Positions 44,430 through 56,519 of a DNA stretch of 64,000 nt are shown here, piece after piece; the first letter of the stretch is position 1; each line of letters begins with the position of its first letter. A program made the position numbers and the translations under genes. Under the pieces are notes generated by a model. That model had not been told where the DNA came from and did no database searches. It saw nothing but the letters and a program-made list of their open reading frames with translations. Origin of the DNA: Terfezia claveryi (taxonomy: Eukaryota; Ascomycota; Pezizomycetes; Pezizales; Pezizaceae); assembly GCA_015179025.1 (NCBI GenBank), contig WHUX01000007.1:62001-126000 (forward strand). Reading direction: 5' to 3'.

Positions 44430-45171
44430 TATGTATGAAAAAATATTTTGGCAAAACATCTGCTGCATACTATTCTAACTAACAACTACTAACTACTTAC
44501 TACTTACTACTCTAGACTTGTGGTGGTCTACGAGGCCTGTGCCTTGCAGTCTGGAGTGGCAATCCAACTTTATCTGGCACAGAGCCTCTGTAGTTTCCCC
44601 CAGTCACCTCAAATCCTATTGTACTGTATCCACTGATTTACAAGCAGAAAAAAATTTTTCTCTCGCCAGACTTTCAGAAAATTGTGGGAACCTAAAGAGC
44701 TTAAATAAGAAATTTTATGTTCGGTTAAGAACGTCCGTTTTGTGTAGTCTTATTGGAGGGGTTTGTCCTTGTGATATGTCTGGCAATTCTCAAATATTTA
44801 TGTTTCGTTCAACTGGCATATTATTGAAGAGGCAATTGATTATAATCACGGCGATCGTAGCAGGCAGCAGCGCTGAAGTCCATCCTCATATTCGTTCCGA
44901 TGACTACAGCGGTCAATTGAAGTATCACCATGCAAGTACAAACAGGTGAGCCGAAAAGTCCCAGAACAATGGCAAAGCAAGGGAATACGCATAAAGAGAA
45001 CCAAGAAAATTGAACACTGGCGAAAACTCCTTGTGGAATATCATCACAAGTTCGTAGAGCCTAGAATCGGGCTTCATAATGCAAAAAAAAAAAGGTAACG
45101 CCCTAATCCACCTCATAGATTATCGCAATAGTATACTCATCACATCCTCACATTCATAAAGTTTGTCGTTC
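44430..45171. other. Intergenic, no supported gene
   Basis: An open frame at 44518-44949 has no clear ATG context, domain or splice partners and is not called. ACTACTTACTACT repeats are at 44483-44512. Confidence 0.4.
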
Positions 45172-46976
45172 TCATGATTTCGTAACAGCATTTGATGCCA
45201 TCGCAGTGCCGACCAAACTCCCCATTGGCATAGTCCCAGCCCTCGAGATCCCCCTCCCTGATATAGTTGCGGCCCTGGATATCCTCGCCAATGAAGCTGG
45301 GCGAACAAAACACCCAAGCCTTGTTGTTGGACTAATTCCCAAGGGTCCCATCACATCATCCCTACGTCTCTCCCAGATAGCCTCGTTCTCACAGTCTGCC
45401 TCTGCTATATCACCCAAGAAGCTCTCTCCGAAGGGAGGAATATTGTTAAGCGTTCTTCCTTCAACAATAGCGATTGGTGTTGTTGGGCTTGGGATGGGGA
45501 TGGGTATTTTCGAGCTGCTCCTAGGACGAGGGCTTCCACCAGAAGTAGAGTTGCTTCTAGGGCGAGGGCTGCCACCGGAAGTGGGTGTGGTGGAGCCTGT
45601 CGACTTTGGTGGTGTGCCAGGGAAGTGGCCCGCACTTGCGTCCTTACGAGTCAAAATCCTCGCAGGTGTAGTGAGTGAACGCCTGAGCCTCCGGGGTTTG
45701 GGGGCTGCGAGTGGGGTGGCAGCACAGGAGTGAGGTTTGGGCTTGGTATTAGGGTTGCATACGTCGCTACCTGAAGTATGCCTTTGATGGGCAATCAAGC
45801 TTCCGTAAGTATTCTTGTTACCTGTGGCTGTTGAGAGCTTCCCCGCCATAACCGGAATTTTACTCCCATAGAAGAATGGTACGACTGGTCTTTCCTGCTT
45901 CTTGTCTCCTTCTTCACTAGCAACTTGCTTCTCGTGACTCTCTGTGCCATCGGGGATGGTCTCTAATTTCTTCCCTTCAACTGGCATCGGTGTGGGATGA
46001 AACTGGTTCAAGTCCGGCTCTCCAGGAGTATTGTCAGTCGAGTAAATTTCCACATTCGGACTCGGCATTCCAGACTGCCCAGGTGTTTTGACGTGCATCG
46101 TCTTCGGGGAACCAGAGGAAATTGACAATGATGATGGACCCCCTTCAGCAAGTTCCTCTTCTTCATGCTCATCTGCAGGAGTATCCTCCCAATCGACAGT
46201 TATCTCACTGGGTGGTCTCTGGGCCTGCACCTCCATCCTGGATGGACCAGCTTGCCCAGGGGCGGGTGTAAGAGATCCCACCCAAATCACTGTTGTGCTG
46301 GTTGCAACACTCATCTCGCTTGATACAGATGTGACTCGCTCTTTTGGTCGATAAGTAGTCTTGAAATCGAATTGACCAAAAACGTCACTGCGGTCAGGGT
46401 CGTGCTCGAGTGCTTCCACGGTTGCGGAGGAGCTGTCTGAGCTGTAGGAACTAGCGACAACTTCGCCCCCCTGAAGCGAGGAGGCATCAGGAACTGCTGT
46501 GGGCCCATGCCCTACTACCACAACTCCGCCCGCATGCAGTGTAACATTAGCAGTAGCAGAGGTTAATGGTCCATCTGCAACAGGTTTTTTTGTGGCGTGA
46601 GCAGTGTGAAACATTTCAAGGAGGGAGGTCAAGGACTCTGAAGCCTTGCCATGTAGTGGCATCTATAGGGATTGTAAAGTTAAATCAATCTGCAAATACC
46701 CGCAAGATACCCCGGTGTACCAACCAAAAAGACTGCTGTTCCATTCTCGCCAACTTGTACACTGGCTACGACTGCCACCTTACGAATATTATCGTCTCCA
46801 TTCAGCCTCTTGATGACATCCGGGGGAGCAAATTCCCTCTTCCGCTTCGATTGTCTCTCAGTGACTGTTTCATTATCATCCGCAGTTGGCTTTCTTCTTC
46901 GCAGACTCAGTAGCTTGCGACGGATAGCCTGATACGCAAGGACCGGGGTCGAAAACTCAATCTCAGTAGCCGGCAT
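45172..46976 (-). CDS. Disordered Ser/Pro-rich protein, probably two exons, hypothetical
   Basis: The large exon on the minus strand (46662-45172) encodes about 496 residues beginning MPLHGKASESLTSLLEM. A TAG precedes this ATG in frame and doubles as a splice acceptor (TATAG). Joining it to an upstream frame starting at ATG 46976 (MPATEIEFSTPVLAYQAIRR) by a 62-nt intron (46663-46724, GTTGGT donor) gives one open protein of about 580 aa. The GTTGGT donor is not ideal, so a start directly at 46662 remains possible. The sequence is mostly disordered: acidic ADEHEEEELAEG, Pro/Ser repeats with SGGSPRPRS twice, and a C-terminal RISRAATISGRGISRAGT. No enzyme motif is visible. Family unknown. Confidence 0.55.
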
Positions 46977-48321
46977 GTCGTCGTCTCTGCTGGGTTATGA
47001 CTCTACTTCGTGCCTTGGTCCTGATTTGAGGACTGTTTGCTTGCAGTCTGCACAAAGCTAATCGAAGAAGCCTATCCTTGATCTGTTAGCCCATCGAACT
47101 TTAAAATGGTCTGGGACTATTTGCCTTGGATTAAAGTTGGTCTGAAATTCAGCAACGGCAGAATTTCAGCTGTGCAGAATAATGCCAGGCCTGGCTCGCA
47201 GCGCTTGAAGGTATCGATAGTCGATATACCACGGAGTTGTCTGAGTAGGGTCGAAGGAAGGGGTCGAAGGACGTATGGATGTGGAATCGGCTTTTGGCAG
47301 GCACTTTTCTCGTTGAGAATAAAGATTGTCTAGAACATCAAGAACAACGCGCGCAGAGAGGAGGGTGCTTGTACGTAGATATATTCATGGGCAGCGTCCA
47401 CACGACCCAGTGCGGTGCGGTGCCGTGCCGGTGCTGCAGTCGCCTCTACAGTCGCCTCTGCTCTCTGATCAAAAATTTAGATCGATAGAGTATATCAGAT
47501 ACACTGCCACTACCGAAAAAAAAGAAACAGAGTCAGAATATTGTAAGATTAACCCGTAACTGGCCAACGGACGGAAACGGGGAAAATTCTCATTGGCACC
47601 GGAGCATGTCCTCACCTCCTAGCCGACTCACCGCATGAGCCTTACAGGGCCAATTGCAATCTGCAACAGTTTAGAAGTGTGGATGCCACATGCAGCGAAT
47701 GGAAACGCGTTCACAATCCCGCGCTGCAAGCTTCCAATGACGTTTCGAAGGATACTGCTAAAAAGTGACACAGAAACCTGCATCGCCAGAGCAAGTGGGG
47801 CTCGCCGTGGGTGAGAGAACGTCAGGTGCACTTTCCGACGCCGCCACGTATTTCGGCGGCGACAGGTACGATGAAGATGCCCTTTCAGACGCCTCTTCAG
47901 ACATCGTGCCAGTCGCTGCGTTGGCGTTTCTGTACAACCTTGCAGCTGCTGCGGGAAGCTGCGGTTGAACCTGGTTGTCAGATCTCAATTGGACGACGAT
48001 ATGAACGATAGTCAGCATCCATGGCTGCGCATTCCAGGTTTGGAATCGCTTGATTGGGGGAAACCCTGAGGTTGGGATCATGACATTCGAACGACAAGCT
48101 GACAGGGCGTGTCTCAGACGTCATATGACTCGTCATACATTACTTGCAGGGCAATACAAAATACATACCGGTAAACCATCGTTAGGTACAGTGAAGAGTC
48201 AGGGGGGTCTTCATTCAAATTATACGGTATATGGGCCTCGAACGCAGGCATCAAGTCTAAAGTTATTTCCAACAAGTGCTCTTGAACCATAGGCATTGAA
48301 AACAGGACCCGGATATGGCAA

Positions 48322-48894
48322 GTGCACATAATATGGAGGGAATATATATGGTTCGATCCGCCGAGTGCAGAGCCCGATTTCAAAACAGACAAAGCGATTA
48401 CTCTTCAGTATGGACGTCACTATATATTTGTACTTGATCGGACCGCTACTAATTGTTGGGCCGTATATTGTTTGTTGTGGGGATCGGCTGATTTGCGTCG
48501 ACCCGTCTATGAGGATGAACCACGCAGACGAAATCCGGGCATTCTCTTCGACCATAGATCAACTCCAGATCGACCGATCAGTTTTTCTAATGCTGTCGAT
48601 ACATGTGTGCAGGTATATCATTCCCCCCACACATCCTATGAATGGACAGAAATAAGTCGTATACTAACTATAAATCAGACACCCGTCGATACAAGGCAAC
48701 AACCACCTACAGCTTTCCGGTTTGGAAGGAAATCAATCTGGGTATACTTGATTCTCCAAGCGGCCCAATACTATTCGCGCCTAGAGATACAGCCTGTACA
48801 TCTACTAGAGTACGTTTTGTACTTGTACTTTATATTGTGCGTAATTGACGCATCTCCCAACCTAGGGATTTCTTTAGTACACATTCTTGGTTAG
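48322..48894 (+). CDS. Weak candidate gene with an intron bearing a perfect TACTAAC branch site
   Basis: A frame of up to 190 codons contains a candidate intron of 66 nt (about 48613-48678) with a GTATAT donor, a perfect TACTAAC branch sequence and a CAG acceptor. Because the intron is a multiple of three without stops, the ORF is open with or without it. The C-terminal part (KSIWVYLILQAAQYYSRLEI onward) is hydrophobic. A second frame starting at ATG 48410 also enters this intron, so the true frame is uncertain. No family recognised. Confidence 0.25.
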   Translation: MHIIWREYIWFDPPSAEPDFKTDKAITLQYGRHYIFVLDRTATNCWAVYCLLWGSADLRRPVYEDEPRRRNPGILFDHRSTPDRPISFSNAVDTCVQVYHSPHTSYEWTEISRILTINQTPVDTRQQPPTAFRFGRKSIWVYLILQAAQYYSRLEIQPVHLLEYVLYLYFILCVIDASPNLGISLVHILG

Positions 48895-49682
48895 TTTCCT
48901 GCAAATCCATCAGAAGCGAGGCTTTGGTGGTGCTTAATGTGTGTTCTAGGTAGACCTATCCTACTACGAGAGGCTTGTGCCAGCCTACAAATTTAGAACC
49001 TATACCTATCTCATCATGAACCAAACCGTCACTGTTCAAGACCCCATACAACTGGGGCCTTAGTTTCATCCATTAACATTGAAACCCTTGATACCACAGC
49101 ACCACTAATTACTCAGATGCAGTATCATTTAGTAATATATTTCTACTGAGGTATAATACATAATATACCCGGCTTATTTGTAGGTCCTTTACAGTACCTA
49201 GATAGTATGTACATAAGCATGAAGCCACTATGGGTGAATGTCAAATTTTATTCACCTAGATTTACTTTCTCCAGCCAGTTCCATCTAGTTGGTCAGTCGA
49301 TTGGTGTGGAACTGCAGGCGCAGCTGCCATAAGACTATTGGAGATCCTCCAGACTGCATAGGAGGCTCTCCAAGTGACAAGAACGCTTACAAGCCCTTCA
49401 ATAAATATTTGAATCTAACAAAATCAAATTACATTCCTACGCATGTATAATGAGGCCATAAACTAAAAGCTTAAGCTTGTAGGGAGGGCAGAAGCCAGAC
49501 GGGCGTCACGGGGAAGGACTTCAAATAGTTCGATTTGATTTGAGTTACATGAGACTATAGCCTAGCTGATTATTATTACTTAAATGACGAACCTGAATAC
49601 TTCAAACCCTAGTCTTGTTGCACAACCTCTCGCACTCAAATCCATGACCCAATTCATGTAGTTACAAGTTGTAGCCACGGAA

Positions 49683-49747
49683 ACCAGGTATCTTGAGGTA
49701 GATGTTACACCCAATCCAGGTATTTTGAGGTAGATGTTAAAACCCAA
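49683..49747 (+). repeat. 32-33 bp imperfect tandem duplication
   Basis: Two units beginning CCAGGTAT[CT]TTGAGGTAGA and ending ACCCAAT at 49683-49714 and 49715-49747. Confidence 0.8.
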
Positions 49748-49843
49748 TCCAAGCAATGTATATCGTTGCAGCTAAGTTTATTTAGAACCCGAAATGCTTT
49801 TTAAGTATCTCGAAGTCCATTACAGCGAATAGGAGTAAGGAGT

Positions 49844-49848
<5 letters not shown>

Positions 49849-49874
<26 letters not shown>

Positions 49875-49896
49875 GAAGAAGAAGAAGTAGAAGAAG
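49849..49896 (+). repeat. A-tract and (AAG)n microsatellite
   Basis: A run of about 21 A followed by repeated GAAGAAGAA with one TAG variant. Confidence 0.85.
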
Positions 49897-50021
49897 CCCA
49901 TTACACGTTAGAGGAAAGGAAAAGAGAAAGAAGTCGCACACTAGCCCCCAGGCACCAGTAGATAACACATATTCTAAGTCGGAAGACCCCATTTTTTCGA
50001 TAAAAGCCACCCCACCATGAG

Positions 50022-51829
50022 TTAGAAAAAGTCCAGGCCTAGCAGGTCTTCCAAAGAAGCTGAGGGCCTCATGGTATGTTGGGGAGGGGCATCAGCCGCC
50101 TCAAAAAGAATGAAGTCAGTGATTTCCGGAGTCCCATAGTGGATGAGAAGAAGGGAAGTGTCCGGCTCCTCGGGTGCATTGAAGGGGGCCGGGCACAGGG
50201 CCGATTCATTTGGACCCATCATTGGGCTTTCAGCAGACGTGCGGATCGTAGTACTATCAGGGCCTGAACCAGGTTGGGAAACAGGGTCATGATGGTACCC
50301 TTGTTGCAATGAAACTGTACTAAGAGTCTCGATGGTAGAGAGAGTTGGAGATTTAGAAGGGGGAGAGGAAATGACTGAAGGAGGTACTAGAGAGGGGAGT
50401 AGCGATGGTGATGCTGGCGCTGCAGGTTCACCTGTTTGCCCTGACTGAACAGTAGTTGCACATGGATCCGAATTGGAAAGGAACAACTCTAAGTCTGCTG
50501 CTGCTATAGTACGGGGCACTGCCAGGGGGCGAGGTTGAGCCAATGTGGGAGGAAGGGGTAGGAGATGCCCACCAGCTGCGGGGCCCGCAGATGTGGCAGT
50601 AACCGGCTGCGGCCAGGCACGGGGTGCTGTTAGCCATCTCAGCGATCGAGGGACGCTGGGGCGAGGAAATTGAGATTGTTTATTCTCTTTGACACACGTC
50701 AACATTAAGTGCGCTGGAGGCGTACGAGTGGGCTGTGTCACTGGTCGTAGGATTGGAATTTCATCGACTGACGCAGCCGGCACCGCTCTGCCCCGAGAGC
50801 GGACATCTTGAGGGTAATAAGCCTTAAAAGGTACAAGATTCGTAGCTGTTTGTTTTGTAGCAGTTTTGTTAGTGTTGTCAGGGTTAGGGACAATTGCTGC
50901 AGCTGCAGCGGCAGTGAGTACGCTGGTCCCGGCGGGTCCAGATCCAGGGTTCAATCGTATTGGTTGTGGTGTGGAAGCGAGAGTGTGCCGACGGAGATGA
51001 GGGGCGACATTAGTTCTAATCGTGGCTAATTTTTGGTCATTTTTGGCCTCGGTGTTAGGCTTGGTAACTGGCGCTCGGTAACTTTTTTTAGTGCCCCTAC
51101 GTTCAAGTTCCTCAAGTTCCTCAAGTGAGATGTAAACCCTTTGAGCAGATCTCAAAGGACCCAGCCGAGTAGGGCGAGCTCCTACATCGGAAAGTTTGGG
51201 TTGAATGCGAACCAGTCTGGTTGCAGGAATTATCTCCCTCAAAGATGGTATATACTGAGTTTTCACCAACTTCTCCATCAGTTCTTTTCTAGACAACTCG
51301 CGTGGACGTCTGCCACGGGGAGTCTCAGGACGCTGTCTAGCGGGGCCACTGTTGGCATAAGGAGTACCATTTCGAGACAATGCAGAGATTCTCCTTGAAG
51401 ACATGTAGCTATGTTGTTCAGGCGAAGCTGGCTCTGGAGTCCCGGAACGAAAATGAGAACGGCCTTCTTGGGAGAATGTGACATGGCCAGGTGCACCACT
51501 ATCCGAAACCGAAAGCGAAAGCTCTTTCAACGCCGCCTGAATGGCTCCAAGGAGTTCACTTGAGGTTTTGTCAGCGGCTGCCCGCCTAGGTGGTGCAGTG
51601 ATTTGTATAGACACTGTGGCCTTTGGTCAGTATAAGTAACAGCGCAGAACACACAACATATCAAAGGGAGCAATTGGGACTTACCAGCCCCACCAGGATC
51701 ATCTCCAAGGTCAATCAAAATCCCCTCAGGAACAGGAACTTGTGGTTTATTCCCTTCCATGTTTGCTATGTTTATTCTGACAGGACCTCTCTGTAGCGGT
51801 GGTTGTGGTATCGATGATGGGAAGAGCAT
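50022..51829 (-). CDS. Disordered Pro/Ser/Arg-rich protein, two exons (about 578 aa)
   Basis: Exon 1 is 51829-51685 (MLFPSSIPQPPLQRGPVRIN...), the intron 51684-51614 (71 nt, GTAAGT..CACAG), exon 2 51613-50022, phase 1, reading DDPGGAVSIQITAPP across the junction. Exon 1 contains PEGILIDLGDD, resembling an acidic clathrin-box-like LIDL motif (inference). Exon 2 carries an amphipathic helix (LLGAIQAALKELSLSVS), an Arg-rich block (RPETPRGRRPRELSRKE), YISLEELEELERRG, an Ala run, long Pro/Ser/Thr-rich segments and a hydrophobic C-terminal LEDLLGLDFF. The composition suggests a regulatory or scaffold protein; no known domain is recognised. Confidence 0.62.
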
Positions 51830-52015
51830 TTTGGCCTGTCGTGATTGACAATTGGGGAAGAAGGAAGAAAGGATGATGGAAAACTCAAGTGGCTTGAAAC
51901 CCAGGACTCCCTAATCTTTGAGTACGCAACATGGCCTCAGAGCCTCATCGTTTTTATCATCGTTGGTTCTTAGTTTGTGGAGCGGAGATCGGAGACTGGA
52001 GAGTAAGAGGGTCAT

Positions 52016-52071
52016 AGAGGGGCAGTGCCAACCAGACTAGAGGGGCATAGTCTGATTGGCACAGAGGGGCA
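52016..52071. mobile_element. Two opposite insertion units separated by three copies of one 9-mer
   Basis: AGAGGGGCA occurs at 52016-52024, 52039-52047 and 52063-52071. Between the first pair lies GTGCCAACCAGACT (52025-52038); between the second pair lies TAGTCTGATTGGCAC (52048-52062). This is the expected product of two independent insertions into the same 9-bp target, each duplicating it. Confidence 0.85.
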
Positions 52072-53224
52072 GCCCGCATGAGGTGGCTAAAGTGGAAATG
52101 GGATTATTAGCTATCGCGACCTGTATCCTCTCCAGAGTGTGCCCTCTGCGATCACGTGCACATATGAATACTCAAACATACAAGCCACAGATATAGCCTT
52201 CGCCTTTCTGCACTGGCAATCCAGTGAAAGGAGCACCACCTAAGGGCTGGTGCTGCGTGACACGGCTACGTGGTAAGGCCTAGTGGCTTCTTTATCTATG
52301 TATCTTGGAACGTTGTTATGGCCTGTGATCTGATCATCCCTCATATTTTCTAGCTTGATTCCCGCGGGAGGCTCCGGGAGCACCGTGTCCTAGGTACTTA
52401 GTAGACCACGAAGGTTATGTAACCAGACAAACTGCGCACACATGCTGTGTTACAGCGAGAATGATCGTTTGGCTGTATTACTGTAATGGTAGTCGATACC
52501 TTCCTTCCATTTATGAACTCGCATGGGCAAAGAACACATATCTAAGTAGTTGATGCATTAGAGAGGATACACTTCAGTACTGTATAGAGGTGACATAGGC
52601 CGGTGAAGTAAGAGCGGGTACTGTCTATGCCAGTTATAGAGAGTGTACAAGCAAAAGAGGTGTGGAACGCAACGATCGGTTGAGGGTAACTAAATTCCAC
52701 ATTCGATCGGCATTGTCTTGGCAAGATAGCTCACTCACCTATCTTCATACAGCACAAACTTTTCCTTATCGTGACTACAACAGTGCAAAATCCCGACACT
52801 ATTCACCAGCAATTCTATTCACCCGGCACTAGGTCACCACCCTGCAAATAACGATAATGTATGAATGGGGTCTGATTCATGAATGTCTTCCACATATGCC
52901 ATTATAACTATGTACATCACCCAATTACCAATACATATACAGGCTCCGTTTCAGTCTTGTTGCAATAGCCCTAGATTGAATAAAGCAGTAGAGGAAAGTC
53001 CCGATAGTCCCAGGCTGCTTCTCAGGAAATCGATTTCAAGCCGAGAAGCAGCTTCAGGCTTTGTAACTACTCTAATAATAAAAATACTTTCGACAAAATG
53101 TACTGCTGATAATTCGATAGTTAACAGGCTACAAGGTGGGTGGAGCCGTCATATACTGTGTTCCATTACGCCAAGTCAGGGTAACTATCAAGTCGCAAGA
53201 TACGAGACTAGTACCATTCAATGA

Positions 53225-53253
53225 AGTGAATCAAAACCAGACTAGTGAATCAA
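53225..53253 (-). mobile_element. Truncated insertion unit with 10-bp direct repeats
   Basis: AGTGAATCAA at 53225-53234 and 53244-53253 brackets AACCAGACT (53235-53243). This is the shortest insert seen and retains only the constant end. Confidence 0.7.
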
Positions 53254-54481
53254 TAAAAACTAAGTTTTGTCCGGTTGTGTGAAACTCAATATGCAATGGT
53301 CAGACTGCCAACAGTACACAATATACACATGAATAGAGGTCGATCGACTACAAAAAAAATTTTGTTCGTGATAACCCATACTAACCTTAGCGCAGTAAAA
53401 GTTCGCTTACTTAGTAACGCTTATTCACCATCCCGATTTCTACCCATACACCTCAAAGACTGCTTGTGGGGAGGTGTTTGACAATGGTACCAATGGTGAA
53501 CATCGATCGTGATAAATCACATTTACTTCTACAGAGTCTAAAAGAAAAGTATTCAGTATACTATCTATAGATGATTGATGTTACATAGTATGCTACACCT
53601 CACCTCCACCCCATATATCGAAGATAGAGACTAGATATTCACCTGATAAATAAGGAGAATATCCTTCCATTTTATGAGTCCTTTGATCTAGTTAAGTAGG
53701 AGCTACCTACTTACTTGTAAGGCATAGCATCTATTCAATGGAACACTTGCTAACCACTGTACCGACCCGAGAATAGATCCGCGAAGTTGAGAAGCATCTC
53801 TTTTCCTATCAGAAAAACTGACATCCCAACCATAATTTCCTCCATTCTTATTGCCTTCAGAAGACCAAGCCTGTAGGGCGTTCCACAGAATTATAATAAG
53901 CTCAAACACAAACAGCCATCCTCACCTTCGACTTTAGTCTCCCCCAACCTTTACGTGAGCCCGCCTACTCCGTGATCATCACCTATAATCCTCGGGTTTT
54001 CCGAACCCTGCCACCACAACACTTCCACCATCTTCCATCCGTCAGATCGTAGATCAAGTCGGTCCTAAAACTCCAACCCTCTCGATATTCAACAGCTCTC
54101 TTCGTCTCGAAATCAGTATTCCACCACCTCATATTGCAAATGGAGCCACTGTTTGCTTCCCTCGCAGCAAGTGCCATCAGAGTCTTACCACAACCTTATC
54201 CTATATCGAATTTGCATCCGACAAATGCGAGTGGAGCCACTCTTTCTGAGGAGAATTTGACCGGAGTTTCCCTGTTAATGTATCCTGGGTAGTAAGTTTG
54301 TCACTCGAGCTGAGAGGAGATTGTCTCAAGCTAACCACTCCCTCAAAGCCAAGGAACATGCACAGCATCTCCCCACGAACTCTCATTCTCTGATGAGAAG
54401 AAGGCTGTGGTAACTGTATGGTTTTTTGCCCCAGGCCATGCTATAGAGCCTTATAGATGTGGAGTGACCTTCCATCTCACG

Positions 54482-56519
54482 ATGAGTAGTGTGGATCGCT
54501 TTCCGCTGAGGGGACAAATATATGAAACTAAACTTGTCGAAACTATCGGCTGTGACGACTGTGACGACTTTGCCGCCCACGATCCGGCTGTTATTGATGA
54601 TGAGAGTGACCTCAAAGCAAGCGTCAAGCGCCTCAAAGCAAGCGTCAAGCTTCTCAGACTCCAAGAGAAGCTTGAAAAGACGACGAACTGGATCCAAAAA
54701 TTGCCACGACCTAGCGAATGCTTCACTGGGGAAAGCCGTTCTATTGAGCTTCGATCTCAGGATGATCTGTCACAGGAGACACCTCTGGCCCCTCCATTGG
54801 AAAAACGTGCCGAATTTCACCGTTTCGAGGATCTGCCTCTTGAAATTCGCCGCTATATAATCAGAGACTTTGCTACAGAAGCGTTCTCATGTTTCTGCCC
54901 CCGTCAACCAGATGCCTTGTGGCGCCATCTCTCAAAGATAGTGGATTGTTCGCTGCACCGCAATGTACCTCTTGAAATGGTAGCAGCGAAAACTGGGTAT
55001 CTGCGGAGGTGTATGGTACTAGGTACCTCTTGGTATCAAATCATAGGACGCCTCCTGCTTACTTTTCCTTTGGTGTCGAGCGTTGATGGTACACGATTCC
55101 TTCGACAGCTAAAAGTTAACCTAGACACATATCAGTTCAATCATTATCCCAAATCCAACAAGCATATTGTTTCTGCTAGAAACAATGGGCTCGGTTATTT
55201 GCATATACCCGAATTTCTCGAGCATATGGAAGACCCTGTTGGCTGTATCATTGACAATCAATTCTCAACACCTTTTCTTAATGACGCAGAACAGCTCATT
55301 ATTGCTCCCGAAGAGTGGAAAGTTTGCGCAGACGGCGACCATCCTGGTGGGCCTACTGCTTTCAGTGGCTGGGGAAATTCGTGGATGGCCCAAGACGCCT
55401 TTAGAGCGTTTACAAATGTTAAGAGGCTTGCTCTCAGTGTAGGATCCACAGGTTAGTAAATTACCCTACAATTATAATAAGCCGTTTACTAACTTTAGAG
55501 TAAAAGGAGATAATTCATGGGCTTTCTCAATCTCCAGCTTCAACCTCTCCAACTTGACTCACTTGCATCTTGATATCCCACTACCAAGACAATTTCATCC
55601 AGGAAGCCCTAGCCTGGAGAGGTTTAAGTCTTATTCACCAGCCTCCGAGATACTTCCCTCTGTTCACATACCAAGGCTTCCGACCAGTCCATCACATCAC
55701 TTGTGCCCCTTGTTTGCCCCTTTGGCACCAAGGCTCGAAGTCTTATCCCTTCATGGTGCGGGAGCCCACATATGCGATGAACTCTTTGATGCCCCTTGGG
55801 TAAACCTACGGGAACTTCATGCTTCCCTTGATGCTGAAAGCGGTGGAGTGTGTCACGGTGCGATTGCGAGTTCGAAGGATGCTGCACAGCGATTGGCAAG
55901 GCGCCTACCTTCACTAGACATGAGACTTAGTCTCTTTCTTATGGACGACACTGCGTACAAGGAAGAGCCCTATTTGTGGGGAGGCAAAAAGCCTCAACGC
56001 CTTGAAACGCCGTACATCGTTCTTCCAGATGCTTCCGTTTGCTGTTTGACATGTACGTGGAGGATTCCATGCCGTATCAAGGAACCCGGACACCGTACAC
56101 AAGAGGGCTGGGTCCACTTCAAGCGTTTGTTCGATGTTTACAGACACAGGTTACGTGAAAGTACCATTGGATGGCTTGGAGAGCTTGGGTGGACCCGTTG
56201 CTTTCACCAGTGTGACCCACTTTGTGACCTAAGAGACCACTGTGGTGACGTTGATGGCGATTGGCTCAGAGTCGAGAGTAACAACGTTCTGCCTAAACCC
56301 GACCGCTGGTTAGACACTTCATTGGCACCCCTAGGGGATCATTGCGGAATCAAACGGGGTAGAAATTTGGAATGCAGTATACGACCAACTACAAATAACA
56401 ACTTTTCCTTCGACGAAGAGTACGATCCCTCCGGTAAAATAAGCTTGCGAAATCGAAAGGCCAAGGATGCTGTTACAATTGCATGGGTCCATGCCTGGTT
56501 AGAGATCAATTCCAACTAG
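54482..56519 (+). CDS. F-box-like / leucine-rich fungal protein, two exons (662 aa)
   Basis: Exon 1 is 54482-55451, the intron 55452-55500 (49 nt, GTTAGT donor, TACTAAC branch sequence), exon 2 55501-56519, phase 1. ATG 54482 (MSSVDRFPLRGQ) is preferred to upstream non-ATG options. Residues 40-66 include a 21-bp tandem duplication encoding LKASVKR/LKASVKL and may form a short coiled coil. FHRFEDLPLEIRRYIIRDF at about 112-130 matches the core of F-box or fungal 2EXR domains. Later segments (LTHLHLDIPLPRQF; LEVLSLHGAGAH; VNLRELHASLDAES) have an LRR-like pattern. F-box proteins recruit substrates to SCF ubiquitin ligases; the substrate is unknown. The family is large and fast-evolving in ascomycetes. 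Confidence 0.7.
54610..54651 (+). repeat. 21-bp tandem duplication in the F-box-like gene
   Basis: CCTCAAAGCAAGCGTCAAGC followed by G or T, at 54610 and 54631, adding seven codons in frame. Confidence 0.9.

Larger units (their letters stand above)
46977..50021. other. Intergenic with weak ORFs; tandem and microsatellite repeats
   Basis: The best coding hint is a plus-strand frame at 48322-48894, listed separately. A 32-bp imperfect tandem duplication sits at 49683-49747, and an A21 plus (AAG)n tract at 49849-49896. A GC-rich patch at 47770-47960 has open frames on both strands with no recognisable product. Confidence 0.4.
51830..54481. other. Intergenic; insertion units, no confident gene
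   Basis: Includes the triple-repeat insertion locus at 52016-52071 and a TSD-flanked unit at 53225-53253. Frames such as 52883-53224 (+) and 53983-54177 (-) are isolated and unsupported. Confidence 0.45.

Noticed and set aside
44518..44949. 143-codon ORF next to the MITE
   Set aside because: No ATG in a good context and no protein-like domain; adjacent to repeat DNA.
47758..48081. GC-rich open frames on both strands
   Set aside because: Both strands are open, typical of GC-rich noncoding DNA; neither has a start, splice site or recognisable product.
51195..51220. Insertion-unit match (CAGTCTGGTTGCAG) inside a coding exon
   Set aside because: It encodes ordinary residues of the long disordered protein, has no flanking duplication and lacks the TAGTCT end, so probably chance.
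53983..54386. Minus-strand small ORFs just upstream of the F-box-like gene
   Set aside because: They lie in the likely promoter or leader of that gene and show no conserved motif.
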